From Bacillota bacterium (GTDB taxonomy: Bacteria; Bacillota; Clostridia; Lachnospirales; Lachnospiraceae), in contig JAEWHR010000123.1 in the NCBI GenBank assembly GCA_023387655.1, forward strand, positions 1 through 24,575: a stretch of 24,575 bases of DNA, written 5' to 3'. The notes beneath the pieces were generated by a model. That model had not been told where the DNA came from and did not search any database. It worked only from the letters and a program-made list of their open reading frames with translations. Below, piece by piece: positions 9,169 to 16,593 of this stretch. Positions within the stretch are counted from its first letter, which is position 1, and the number at the start of each line of letters is the position of its first letter. The position numbers and the translations under genes are program-made.

Positions 9169-9257
9169 TATTAAGAAGAAATCAAATTTATGCAACTAGG
9201 TATTGAGAAGAAATCAAATTAATACAACTAGGTATTGAGTAGAATTCAAAAAACAAG
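9169..9257. repeat. 32-bp direct tandem repeat, about 2.7 copies
   Basis: Units start at 9169, 9201 and 9233. Each begins TATTRAGAAGAAATCAAAT and the first two end CAACTAGG. The first two copies differ at only a few bases, and the third is partial and runs into the 41-bp array. Weakly similar A-rich stretches before 9169 may be decayed copies. No ORF crosses the array. Confidence 0.85.
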
Positions 9258-9380
9258 TATGAGCATCTAATTTAAGTATAAAAATGAAACAAAGCAAGCT
9301 TGAGAATCTAATTTAAGTATAAAAGTGCAACAAAACAAGTTGGAAAATATAATTTAAGAATAAAAATGCAACGAAACAAG
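9258..9380. repeat. 41-bp direct tandem repeat, three copies
   Basis: Units 9258-9298, 9299-9339 and 9340-9380, each exactly 41 bases. They share the core TAATTTAAGTATAAAA, then TGMAACRAARCAAG at the end. The array ends about 58 bases before the dapF homologue, so it may overlap its promoter region. Together with the 32-bp array it fills the second half of the 494-base gap 8945-9438. The rest of the gap shows only the AraC-side promoter and the ribosome site AAAGGGG (9425-9431). Confidence 0.9.
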
Positions 9381-9438
9381 AGAAGACACCAAGAAAGATT
9401 AATTTTAAGTATTATACATAATCGAAAGGGGTTTAATT

Positions 9439-10287
9439 ATGGAATTTATCTTTGAGAAATATCATGGAAATGGAAATGATTATTTAGTATTTGATACCAA
9501 GAAATTCGAGTATGAATTGAAAGGTTCACAGATTCGTGAAATATGTGACCGTCATTTTGGAGTAGGTTCCGATGGTATTTTGATGGGACCGTATGATAGG
9601 GATGATGGAATTTACGTCCGTATTTTTAATCCGGATGGAAGTGAAGCTGAAAAAAGTGGGAATGGGATTAGTATCTTTGCACAATTTTTGAGAGATCATA
9701 AGTATGTAGCAGAAGATGTAGTTACAATCAATACATTAGGTGGACCGATTGAAATACATTATACCAATGATAAAGATGGCACTCTTAATGTAGCAATGGG
9801 TAAAGTATCTTATATGAGCGATGAAATACCTGTGATCGGTGAAACTAGAGAAGTGATAGAAGAAGCGATGGAGTTTAATGGACAGAAGGTCATCACTACC
9901 TGCTTAACCATCGGTAATCCACATTGTGTAATCATAAGGGATGATTTAGTTAAGAGCGAAGTTAAGAGTTTAGGTAAGATAATCGAATGTGACGAACATT
10001 TTCCAAATAAAATAAATGTTCAATTTATGAAGGTATTAAATCGTGAAGAAATCATGATTGAAATCTATGAACGTGGAGCTGGGTACACCTTATCTTCTGG
10101 CAGTAGCAGTTGTGCTGCTGCAAATGTTGCATATAAATTGGGACTTACGGATCGTAATGTGAAAGTTCATATGCCTGGTGGAACAGTAGAAGTAGAAATA
10201 GGGGAAGATGGTATGACTTATATGACAAGTCATGTAAAACGAATTGGCAAGATAATCACTGCTGATGTATTTATAGAAGAATTATAA
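9439..10287 (+). CDS. dapF: DapF-family protein (diaminopimelate epimerase homologue) with both catalytic Cys replaced by Ser
   Basis: A 282-residue protein of the normal length and full-length fold of diaminopimelate epimerase, which interconverts LL- and meso-diaminopimelate for lysine and peptidoglycan. Substrate-binding elements are kept: KYHGNGND at the N-terminus, FNPDGSEAE, TIGNPHCV, KINVQF and YERGAG. DapF uses two cysteines as acid/base pair, Cys73 (in QCGNG) and Cys217 (in ACGSG) in the Haemophilus enzyme. Here the matching segments read KSGNG with Ser73 and SSGSSSC with Ser220. The remaining Cys225 aligns with the second, non-catalytic cysteine of the motif. The substitutions are clean in-frame codons (AGT at 9655, TCT at 10096), not damage. 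The gene follows a ribosome site AAAGGGG and ends in a terminator at 10310-10367. It could be an epimerase of altered mechanism, an isomerase or dehydratase on another substrate, or a non-catalytic paralogue. Family membership is secure, the reaction is not. Confidence 0.85.
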   Translation: MEFIFEKYHGNGNDYLVFDTKKFEYELKGSQIREICDRHFGVGSDGILMGPYDRDDGIYVRIFNPDGSEAEKSGNGISIFAQFLRDHKYVAEDVVTINTLGGPIEIHYTNDKDGTLNVAMGKVSYMSDEIPVIGETREVIEEAMEFNGQKVITTCLTIGNPHCVIIRDDLVKSEVKSLGKIIECDEHFPNKINVQFMKVLNREEIMIEIYERGAGYTLSSGSSSCAAANVAYKLGLTDRNVKVHMPGGTVEVEIGEDGMTYMTSHVKRIGKIITADVFIEEL

Positions 10288-10309
10288 AAAACATTATAGA
10301 TTGAATGAT

Positions 10310-10367
10310 AGAGCCTACTTTGTATATTTGCGATTATAATAAATAACAGAGTAGGTTCTTTTTTTTT
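10310..10367 (+). terminator. Intrinsic terminator after the dapF homologue
   Basis: AGAGCCTACTTTGT pairs with ACAGAGTAGGTTCT (10346-10359), 14 positions with two G-T pairs, followed by nine T. The loop is about 22 bases. Confidence 0.85.
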
Positions 10368-10453
10368 GTACTTAAAAACTTAAATTTACAAATTGCAATA
10401 GAACTCATTCTTAAAATTAGATGCTTAGAAAATACTTTCACATTAGTAAGGAA

Positions 10454-10464
10454 TGGTATATAAT
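10454..10464 (+). promoter_or_regulatory. Extended -10 element before the serine hydrolase gene
   Basis: TGGTATATAAT contains both TGG-TATATA (extended -10) and TATAAT. No convincing -35 box lies at the right distance upstream. It is 29 bases before the start codon of the next gene. Confidence 0.4.
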
Positions 10465-10492
10465 GGTATAGAAATGGACAAGGAGGGGATCT

Positions 10493-11680
10493 ATGAGTAA
10501 AGCCTGTGTAACACCAAAAGAAGTTGGCTATGATGAAAGTAGGATTAACGTTTTGAATCGTTTCTTTGATGAATTAATAGATAAGGGAGTATTATATGGT
10601 GCAAGTTATTGTATGGCAAAGAACGGTACAATCTTTACGAAAAATGCTCTAGGCAAATCTTCGAATGAAACTAAGGATGAGAATTCATTACATACTGATT
10701 CTATCTTTCAAGTTGCATCAATATCAAAATTTATTACGGCTACAGCGCTCTTTCGTCTTGTTGAAGATGGTAAAATTCGTTTATCGCAGCCAGTAAGTGA
10801 TTTTATCGATGAATTTTTAGAACCACCATTTCACCAAATAACACTAACTCATCTTTTAAGCCATACCTCTGGATTTGGTGTTGATTATGGTGCACTACCA
10901 AGCAATGGATGTCCTAATATCTATGAATGTATTGAGGAGGAATTTCGCGCTGGTGGAAGGAATTGGGTCTTAGCTTCTCTAAAATCAGGATTATATTTTG
11001 AGCCAGGAACTCAATGGGGTTATTCTACTTTTGGATATCATCTTTTAGGTGAGATTATACAAAGAGTGAGTGGTGAGGAACTAACTAAATTCGTACATAA
11101 AAATATACTAGATCCTTGTGATATGACAAGTAGCTTCTATGAATTACCGGCCGATATGATTCCTAGAGCAACATATTATAATAATTACCAAAAATCTAAA
11201 TTAGATAGTTTTTCACAGGGTAGTAAGCAAAAATCTAATTCTAATATAAATCATAGTGACGATAATCCATGGAATTTAATTCCTTTCGGTGGGAGTGGGT
11301 TATACTCAACACCAGAGGATTTAGTGAAGTTTGGCATGATGTTATCTATGGGTGGTTACTACAACGGTATCAGGGTTATTGGTAGGAAAGCAATAGAAAA
11401 AATGACAAGAACTTATACAAAAGAGCAGGTAAAAGACTTTTGTTGGGGACAAGCTGGTGTGTATCGTAGGTATGGGCTTGGACCAGACAAACGATTTAAC
11501 GATGATTTTATTTACTCAGAAGATACTTATGGGCATGAAGGATCTGGAAGATGTAATCTAGTGATTGATCCGAAAGAACAGTTTGTTGTCTCTTACTTTG
11601 TACCTTACGTGAATCAAGATGTATGGGATGCAGTACCGCTTTGGAATACCATGGAAATCATGTGGTCTGGAATAATTTAA
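10493..11680 (+). CDS. Serine hydrolase of the beta-lactamase/PBP4/esterase fold
   Basis: A 395-residue protein of the beta-lactamase (class C-like) family PF00144. It contains the nucleophile motif SxxK as SISK (Ser76-Lys79), a tyrosine motif YST (Tyr177) where YxN is usual, and GHEGSG (His348-Gly350) in the place of the KTG/HxG box. TLTHLLSHTSGFG (117-129) and FGGSGLYSTPEDLVKF are further family signatures. There is no signal peptide or membrane segment, so it should be cytoplasmic. This argues against a secreted beta-lactamase or a penicillin-binding protein and suits an esterase or amidase. A strong site AGGAGGGG (10481-10488) precedes the ATG. It is preceded by a terminator and followed by a gap of 124 bases with inverted repeats. 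The substrate is unknown. A Ser/Asn-rich insertion at about 235-260 is probably a surface loop. Confidence 0.9.
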   Translation: MSKACVTPKEVGYDESRINVLNRFFDELIDKGVLYGASYCMAKNGTIFTKNALGKSSNETKDENSLHTDSIFQVASISKFITATALFRLVEDGKIRLSQPVSDFIDEFLEPPFHQITLTHLLSHTSGFGVDYGALPSNGCPNIYECIEEEFRAGGRNWVLASLKSGLYFEPGTQWGYSTFGYHLLGEIIQRVSGEELTKFVHKNILDPCDMTSSFYELPADMIPRATYYNNYQKSKLDSFSQGSKQKSNSNINHSDDNPWNLIPFGGSGLYSTPEDLVKFGMMLSMGGYYNGIRVIGRKAIEKMTRTYTKEQVKDFCWGQAGVYRRYGLGPDKRFNDDFIYSEDTYGHEGSGRCNLVIDPKEQFVVSYFVPYVNQDVWDAVPLWNTMEIMWSGII

Positions 11681-11686
11681 ATTGCA

Positions 11687-11739
11687 CTACAGTTGTAGAA
11701 AGTAGATTGATTCAATGTAATAGAGAGATGATATTACAT
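11687..11739. promoter_or_regulatory. Two dyads between the serine hydrolase and polymer-enzyme genes
   Basis: CTACA-GT-TGTAG (11687-11698) lies 6 bases after the stop codon. ATGTAAT-N11-ATTACAT (11715-11739) lies just upstream of a possible -10 at 11752. Neither is followed by a T-run, so they look more like protein-binding sites than terminators. The first resembles the TACANNTGTA core bound by BlaI/MecI-type repressors, but the match is short. Confidence 0.35.
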
Positions 11740-11751
11740 GACTGTAAATAA

Positions 11752-11757
11752 TATAAT
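11752..11757 (+). promoter_or_regulatory. Possible -10 box for the polymer-enzyme gene
   Basis: TATAAT with no good -35 box. If used, transcription would start near 11764. That supports the ATG at 11805 rather than the GTG at 11760 as the start of the following gene. Confidence 0.35.
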
Positions 11758-11804
11758 AGGTGAGATATATAATAAGTAAGCAAAGGATAGCGAGGACTAA
11801 ATTA

Positions 11805-14228
11805 ATGAATCTTAACATAAAAGGCAAGATTTCCAAAATAAAATCTACGGGGAAAGTTTGCAATCGTAATACATATTATTTAAACAAACGAAAAAAACCT
11901 ATAAAGAAAACTGCTATATTGTTTGAATCTAAAGCTGGGGCTGACTTAGCGGGTAATATTTTCTATTTACTGAAGGAGTTAAGTAATAGTGAATACTTAA
12001 AATTTCAATGTTACCTTAACGTTATTTCAACGAGTAAGGATAGAATACAAAGAATGTTAGAGAAGTATCATATCAAGAACGTCACACTTCTTGATATGAA
12101 TTCAAATAAGTATCTAGAGATGTTAGCTACAGCGAAATACATCGTAAATGATACTAGTTTTCCAACTTGGTTTTATAAGAGACCAGAGCAGGTTTATCTA
12201 AATACTTGGCATGGTACTCCTCTAAAACATATGGGATATGAAGTAGAAAATCGTGCGTTTGCCATAGGAAATATTCAAAAGAATTTTCAAATTGCAGATT
12301 ATCTACTATATCCAAACGATTATATGAAAGAAAAGATGACTCATGCATATTATCTTGAGAATACATACCAAGGAACTATCCTCTGTGAAGGGTATCCAAG
12401 AAATGCAACTTTTTATCAAAAAAATCGTGCGGAAATAATTCGTAAGGAATTAGAATTAACCAAGAAACAAGTGATTGTCTATATGCCAACCTGGCGTGGA
12501 ACGTTGACAGAAAGCAACAACACGGACCAAGTGGAAGCTTGTGCTTGTAATTTTGCGATGCTTGATAAGCTTCTTAGTGAGGATCAGATATTCTATGTGA
12601 AATTCCATGTATTTTTACAAGAATGCTTTGATTTTAGTGAGTATAAACATATCAAACCTTTTCCAGAAGGTTATGAAACCTATGATTTCTTAAATTCTGC
12701 GGATGTCTTGGTTACAGATTATTCCAGTGTGTTTTTTGATTTTGCGAACACTAGAAAGAAAATCATACTTTTCACCTATGATCGTAAGGATTATTTGGAT
12801 GAGAGAGGCCTTTATATTCCTCTTGATGAGTTACCGTTTCCTCAAGCTGAGAATGTTACTGAGTTAAGCAAAGAACTAAGAAAGCCGAAAACTTATGATG
12901 ATTCGGAATTTTTAAAGAAATATTGTACATATGATAATATCGATGCAGCACATAGGATTGCAAGGCATATATTTTTAGGACAAAATGTATGCAAAGAAGA
13001 AAAAGTAAAAGGCAATGGAAAGCCAAATATCCTTGTTTATTGCTCTAATTTAGCGAAGAATGGTATTACGACCTCACTATTAAATCTTATGAATTTAGTA
13101 GATAAAGAGAGTGCAAATTACTATTTCTTCTTTAAGCAGAATCAATTTACAAAAACTCCGACGCGATTATCGGTACTTCCAGAAAACACAGGATTAATGC
13201 CGCTTTGTGGAAGTACGATTGAATGGAAGTGGATGGAAGCGATATATCATAAACTTTATTATCGTTTTAATAATGACTCGAAATTCTTACAAAAACGCAT
13301 GAATCGACTTTATCAAAGAGATTTTGATAAGAGATTTCATAATGTACGAATTGATGAAATTGTACATTTTACTGGTTATGCTCCAGATGTTACCTTGTAT
13401 TTACAACAATCAAAAGCTCCCAAAGTAATCTTTGCACACAATGATATGTATGAAGAATATAAAGAAAAGAAGAATTTTCACTTAAATATCTTAAAACATG
13501 CATTTGAATCTTACGATAAGATAATTGCGGTGAGTGAGGCTACCAGAGATTCCGTTAAGAAAATAGGGAATTTTATGGATAAGGTGGTTGTATTACAAAA
13601 TGCCCACGACGTAGATGGAATCTTAGAAAAATCCAAACTCCCATTTGTAATGGAAGAGGAGACAGAACTCTCTGTTCCTTATGAAGAGTTTACAAAGATG
13701 CTGGATGGTGATTCTATGAAATTTATAACCGTCGGACGTTTCTCACCAGAAAAAGGACACCTGAAATTGATGTCAGCCTTTAATGAGTTTCATAAGGATC
13801 ATCCGAATACAAAGCTTATTATCATCGGTGGTTATGGTACCTTGTTTCAAAAAACAGTGGATTTTTCAAAAAAATTAGAATGCGCGAAAGATATCTATAT
13901 CGTAAAATCAACTTCAAATCCATTTACCATACTAAAGCAATGTGATTTATTTCTTCTGCCATCAGACCGAGAACCTCTTGGGTTAGTATTACTGGAGGCT
14001 GATACGTTAGGAATACCAATTGTTGCAACAAATATCCCAGGTTCGGGTGATTTTATAAGAGAACATCATGGGTATCTAGTTGATAACAGTGAAAAGGGAT
14101 TAAGAGACGGTATGGAAGACTTTTTAGAGGGTAAAGTAAAACCTCTTAATATTTCATTTAAGGAATATAATCTATCCATAGTGAAGCAGTTTGAAGAGTT
14201 AATTGGAGTGAATAATGCTAAAAAATAG
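11805..14228 (+). CDS. Fusion of CDP-glycerol glycerophosphotransferase (TagB/TagF type) and GT4 glycosyltransferase
   Basis: An 807-residue two-domain enzyme for a surface polymer. Domain 1 (about 35-395) is a TagB/TagF-type glycerophosphotransferase with NTWHGTPLKHMG (133-144), YMPTWRG, the KFH box and VTDYSSVFFDFA (303-314), the conserved nucleotide-binding motifs of the family. Domain 2 (about 405-800) is a GT-B glycosyltransferase of family GT4. It shows FITVGRFSPEKGH, KLIIIGGYG, a LFLLPSDREPLGLVLLEA segment with the E-x7-E pattern, and a GIPIVATNIPG loop. No signal peptide or clear membrane helix is seen; TagB/TagF-like proteins bind the membrane peripherally. The frame is open from GTG 11760. 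GAGGA before ATG 11805 and the -10 at 11752 favour 11805. The likely role is adding polyol-phosphate and sugar units to a teichoic-acid-like or capsular polymer, together with the pyruvyltransferase downstream. Acceptor and sugar are unknown. Confidence 0.9.
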   Translation: MNLNIKGKISKIKSTGKVCNRNTYYLNKRKKPIKKTAILFESKAGADLAGNIFYLLKELSNSEYLKFQCYLNVISTSKDRIQRMLEKYHIKNVTLLDMNSNKYLEMLATAKYIVNDTSFPTWFYKRPEQVYLNTWHGTPLKHMGYEVENRAFAIGNIQKNFQIADYLLYPNDYMKEKMTHAYYLENTYQGTILCEGYPRNATFYQKNRAEIIRKELELTKKQVIVYMPTWRGTLTESNNTDQVEACACNFAMLDKLLSEDQIFYVKFHVFLQECFDFSEYKHIKPFPEGYETYDFLNSADVLVTDYSSVFFDFANTRKKIILFTYDRKDYLDERGLYIPLDELPFPQAENVTELSKELRKPKTYDDSEFLKKYCTYDNIDAAHRIARHIFLGQNVCKEEKVKGNGKPNILVYCSNLAKNGITTSLLNLMNLVDKESANYYFFFKQNQFTKTPTRLSVLPENTGLMPLCGSTIEWKWMEAIYHKLYYRFNNDSKFLQKRMNRLYQRDFDKRFHNVRIDEIVHFTGYAPDVTLYLQQSKAPKVIFAHNDMYEEYKEKKNFHLNILKHAFESYDKIIAVSEATRDSVKKIGNFMDKVVVLQNAHDVDGILEKSKLPFVMEEETELSVPYEEFTKMLDGDSMKFITVGRFSPEKGHLKLMSAFNEFHKDHPNTKLIIIGGYGTLFQKTVDFSKKLECAKDIYIVKSTSNPFTILKQCDLFLLPSDREPLGLVLLEADTLGIPIVATNIPGSGDFIREHHGYLVDNSEKGLRDGMEDFLEGKVKPLNISFKEYNLSIVKQFEELIGVNNAKK

Positions 14229-14316
14229 AATCCATGTTTGATTTTACGTGACTATAAAAAAGGAAACCAAGAGAGTTTCTATGCGAGTAGGAAGCAATAC
14301 GGAGGTACATATAGAC

Positions 14317-15441
14317 ATGAAAGTTGGAATCGTTACCATCTCATCAGCACACAACTATGGATGTATGCTGCAGGCTTGGGGGCTACAAGAATATGTTAAA
14401 AAGCTAGGCTATGAGGTTGATATCATTAATCTTCGATTGGACTGTATCGACCGCCTATATAAACCACTAAATTTATATAAGGGACTAAAGAATGCGAAGA
14501 GATTTCATAAGATACGCTCTTTTTTATGGCTTAATCTTAAGAAAAAAGGTATTCGTGCCAATCGAAAATATAAGAAGTTTGAATCTTTTATTTCAAATCA
14601 GTTGCATACAACAACGTGCTACCGTAGTTATCAAGAGTTGCTTCTATCAAAGGTGGGAGATAAGTATGACATTTTAATCACTGGTAGTGATCAAGTATGG
14701 AATGGGGCAATCACTGGAGGGTTAAATAAAGCTTTTTTCTTGGATTTTACGAAAAGTTCAGTAAGAAAGCTATCTTTTGCATCTAGCCTTGGTAAAACAG
14801 AATTAAAGGATTATGAAAAAGAGTTTTTTAAATACTATTTAAAAAACTTTGATGCGATTGCAGTAAGAGAGGAATCTGCGAAAGAGATGCTCTCACCATT
14901 AACGGACACGCCTATCGATGTTGTTGTAGACCCAACATTATTGTTAGAAGCTAAGGATTTTGATAAGCTAAAGAAAACTTCAAGATATAAGAAAAGCTAT
15001 ATCTTAGTTCATGTCATTAATGCAGACAATCAAGTCCGGCCAATAGCTGAGAAACTATCAAAACTTACTGGACTACCAGTGATTCACAATCGTCCGGACA
15101 AACGTTATTCTAATGAATTGGGACGTTTTGATGACGCTGGGGTTGAGGAATTTTTAGGACTCTTAGAAAATGCAGAGTATATAGTGACGAATTCATTTCA
15201 CGCAACAGTGTTCGCAATTATATATCGACGTAAATTTTTTACGATTCCTCATGAAAAATATCCAGAAAGAATGGTACACTTACTTAAAACATTAGAATTA
15301 ACCGAATATTTAATTCAGGATGCAATAGAATTACCTACAAATCCTAACCAATTGGATTATCATTATGACAAGGTACATGAACTTTGGGATAATCAAAGAA
15401 AACAATCTCAGGATATTTTAAAACGAGAATTGAATTATTAA
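14317..15441 (+). CDS. Polysaccharide pyruvyl transferase family protein
   Basis: A 374-residue member of PF04230, enzymes that place pyruvate ketals on sugars of surface polymers using phosphoenolpyruvate. The start MKVGIVTISSAHNYGCMLQAW matches the family N-terminus. Further conserved parts are ITGSDQVWN (about 125), FASSLGK, AVREESAKEML, VVDPTLLL and the late VTNSFHATVFAI (about 290). The open frame reaches back to a GTG at 14248, but GGAGG (14301-14305) and the family start support ATG 14317. It lies 88 bases after the fusion transferase on the same strand, with no terminator between, so the two are probably cotranscribed and act on one polymer. Homologues of this family also include bacterial proteins of unproven function, so pyruvylation itself is inferred. 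A hairpin at 15452-15507 ends the unit. Confidence 0.9.
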   Translation: MKVGIVTISSAHNYGCMLQAWGLQEYVKKLGYEVDIINLRLDCIDRLYKPLNLYKGLKNAKRFHKIRSFLWLNLKKKGIRANRKYKKFESFISNQLHTTTCYRSYQELLLSKVGDKYDILITGSDQVWNGAITGGLNKAFFLDFTKSSVRKLSFASSLGKTELKDYEKEFFKYYLKNFDAIAVREESAKEMLSPLTDTPIDVVVDPTLLLEAKDFDKLKKTSRYKKSYILVHVINADNQVRPIAEKLSKLTGLPVIHNRPDKRYSNELGRFDDAGVEEFLGLLENAEYIVTNSFHATVFAIIYRRKFFTIPHEKYPERMVHLLKTLELTEYLIQDAIELPTNPNQLDYHYDKVHELWDNQRKQSQDILKRELNY

Positions 15442-15451
15442 TAAAGAAAAC

Positions 15452-15507
15452 ACTAATAAAAGATACGTTACGATAGAAATTCTAAAAGTTACGTATCTTT
15501 TATTAGT
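15452..15507. terminator. Bidirectional hairpin between convergent genes
   Basis: ACTAATAAAAGATACGT (15452-15468) is exactly repeated in inverse at 15491-15507, with a 22-base loop. The A-rich left arm and T-rich right arm could serve as terminator for the pyruvyltransferase gene (+) and the nucleotidyltransferase gene (-). No separate long T-tract follows. Confidence 0.65.
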
Positions 15508-15560
15508 TCGTTAACGTTTCGTTTCAAGAACAGAGGGTTCTGACCTTAATAAAATTTACT

Positions 15561-16358
15561 TTAGTTTCGTGTTCTCTCTTTATCCACATAGGAAATTAAT
15601 GGACTGACAAAACCATTTTGAAACAATTCGTTGGCTTTATCTATGACAATGCGAGAAAACTCATGGTATTTTTGATACCACCAATTAACATAATGGTATC
15701 CATCTTTTCTAAGTCGGAATGACTGAGAATTGTATTTATAATCGCGTTTTAGTTGATATAACTTTTCATAGTTTTCAAAGGTGAATGGCATCGTGATATC
15801 CCTAAACGTATAACATTGTTTGGCCGGAGAATATTTCTTAAAATCAATAACTTGATGTAGATAACAAAGAAGGATACATGCATTTCTTGTATAATGTGCA
15901 ATTAAATTCATTAATTGCTCTGCGGATACTTTATGATCAATGTAATCTTGATATTCTTCTTCTATTGAGTCGATGTCATCATACATCAAACGTAATACTT
16001 CAACATTTGGATTTAATGAAGCAAAGGCATGATAAATAAAATCTGTTCTTGAATAATAAATTTGTGCGTATAGTTTTAGATTCCAACACCAATAATTTCC
16101 ATGAGCGCACATATTGGCAAATGAGCTCTTTGTGTATACAGATAACCACCTCATTGGAACTTTTAGAGCCTTCGCAAGCTGCTGCTTTCGATTCAATAAT
16201 CTATGCCTTGAACAATCCTCGACAATGATAAGCATATCAATGTCACTTAGTTCATCAAATTCTTCACTAATATACGAACCGAAGAGTGCAAAGGTTTCTA
16301 TATGATAAGGATAAGGTGTTAGTTTGAAATATTGATTGTTTACATTGAATTCTATCAT
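15561..16358 (-). CDS. Nucleotidyltransferase-fold protein (NTP_transf_2)
   Basis: A 265-residue protein with the polymerase-beta/antibiotic nucleotidyltransferase signature near the N-terminus: LFGSYISEEFDELSDIDMLIIV (about 25-46). The GS pair and the two aspartates of SDID are metal and nucleotide ligands. The rest (residues 90-265) is rich in Tyr, Trp and His, has no recognised motif, and includes a segment around LMNLIAHYTRNACILLCYLHQ that resembles helical HEPN-like or substrate domains. It may modify a small molecule or RNA. A resistance enzyme is possible but not supported by specific motifs. The start is uncertain. The open frame begins at GTG 16370, and GAGAGG lies too close to that codon. 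TTG 16367, GTG 16361 and ATG 16358 are better spaced to varying degrees, and I chose the ATG. It is convergent with the pyruvyltransferase gene and divergent from yqeY. Confidence 0.75.
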   Translation of the reverse strand: MIEFNVNNQYFKLTPYPYHIETFALFGSYISEEFDELSDIDMLIIVEDCSRHRLLNRKQQLAKALKVPMRWLSVYTKSSFANMCAHGNYWCWNLKLYAQIYYSRTDFIYHAFASLNPNVEVLRLMYDDIDSIEEEYQDYIDHKVSAEQLMNLIAHYTRNACILLCYLHQVIDFKKYSPAKQCYTFRDITMPFTFENYEKLYQLKRDYKYNSQSFRLRKDGYHYVNWWYQKYHEFSRIVIDKANELFQNGFVSPLISYVDKERTRN

Positions 16359-16436
16359 CACCGACAACACTTCCTCTCTTCAATTAACTTTTTGTTAATA
16401 TTCATTCCTTTCACATCCTTTTTGTAAGAGTAGAGT

Positions 16437-16465
16437 AAAATACTCCCTATGATTAATATATTCAA
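16437..16465 (-). promoter_or_regulatory. Possible promoter of the nucleotidyltransferase gene
   Basis: On the - strand TTGAAT (16460-16465), a 17-base spacer and TATTTT (16437-16442). A small palindrome GAGTA-AAA-TACTC (16433-16445) covers the -10 box and could be an operator. Confidence 0.4.
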
Positions 16466-16530
16466 ATCGACATAAAAGATGATTAAATGACAAAATGCTT
16501 CCAGGTGAGGATTTGTTTTGAAATTGACCG

Positions 16531-16560
16531 TTGACAGCTTCCTCGCAATGGAAGTACAAT
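16531..16560 (+). promoter_or_regulatory. Sigma-A promoter of yqeY
   Basis: Consensus TTGACA (16531-16536), an 18-base spacer and TACAAT (16555-16560). The predicted transcript starts near 16567, about 27 bases before the start codon. Confidence 0.75.
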
Positions 16561-16593
16561 AATATTAGATAGTAAAGTTCAGGAGGGATAACA

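Noticed and set aside
10493..11680. Antibiotic-resistance beta-lactamase linked to the BlaI-type repressor
   Set aside because: The protein lacks a signal peptide and a KTG box and is 12 kb away from the repressor. An esterase-type hydrolase is more likely.
11760..11804. GTG start at 11760 for the fusion transferase
   Set aside because: No ribosome site precedes it and it lies at the predicted transcription start. ATG 11805 has GAGGA at suitable spacing.
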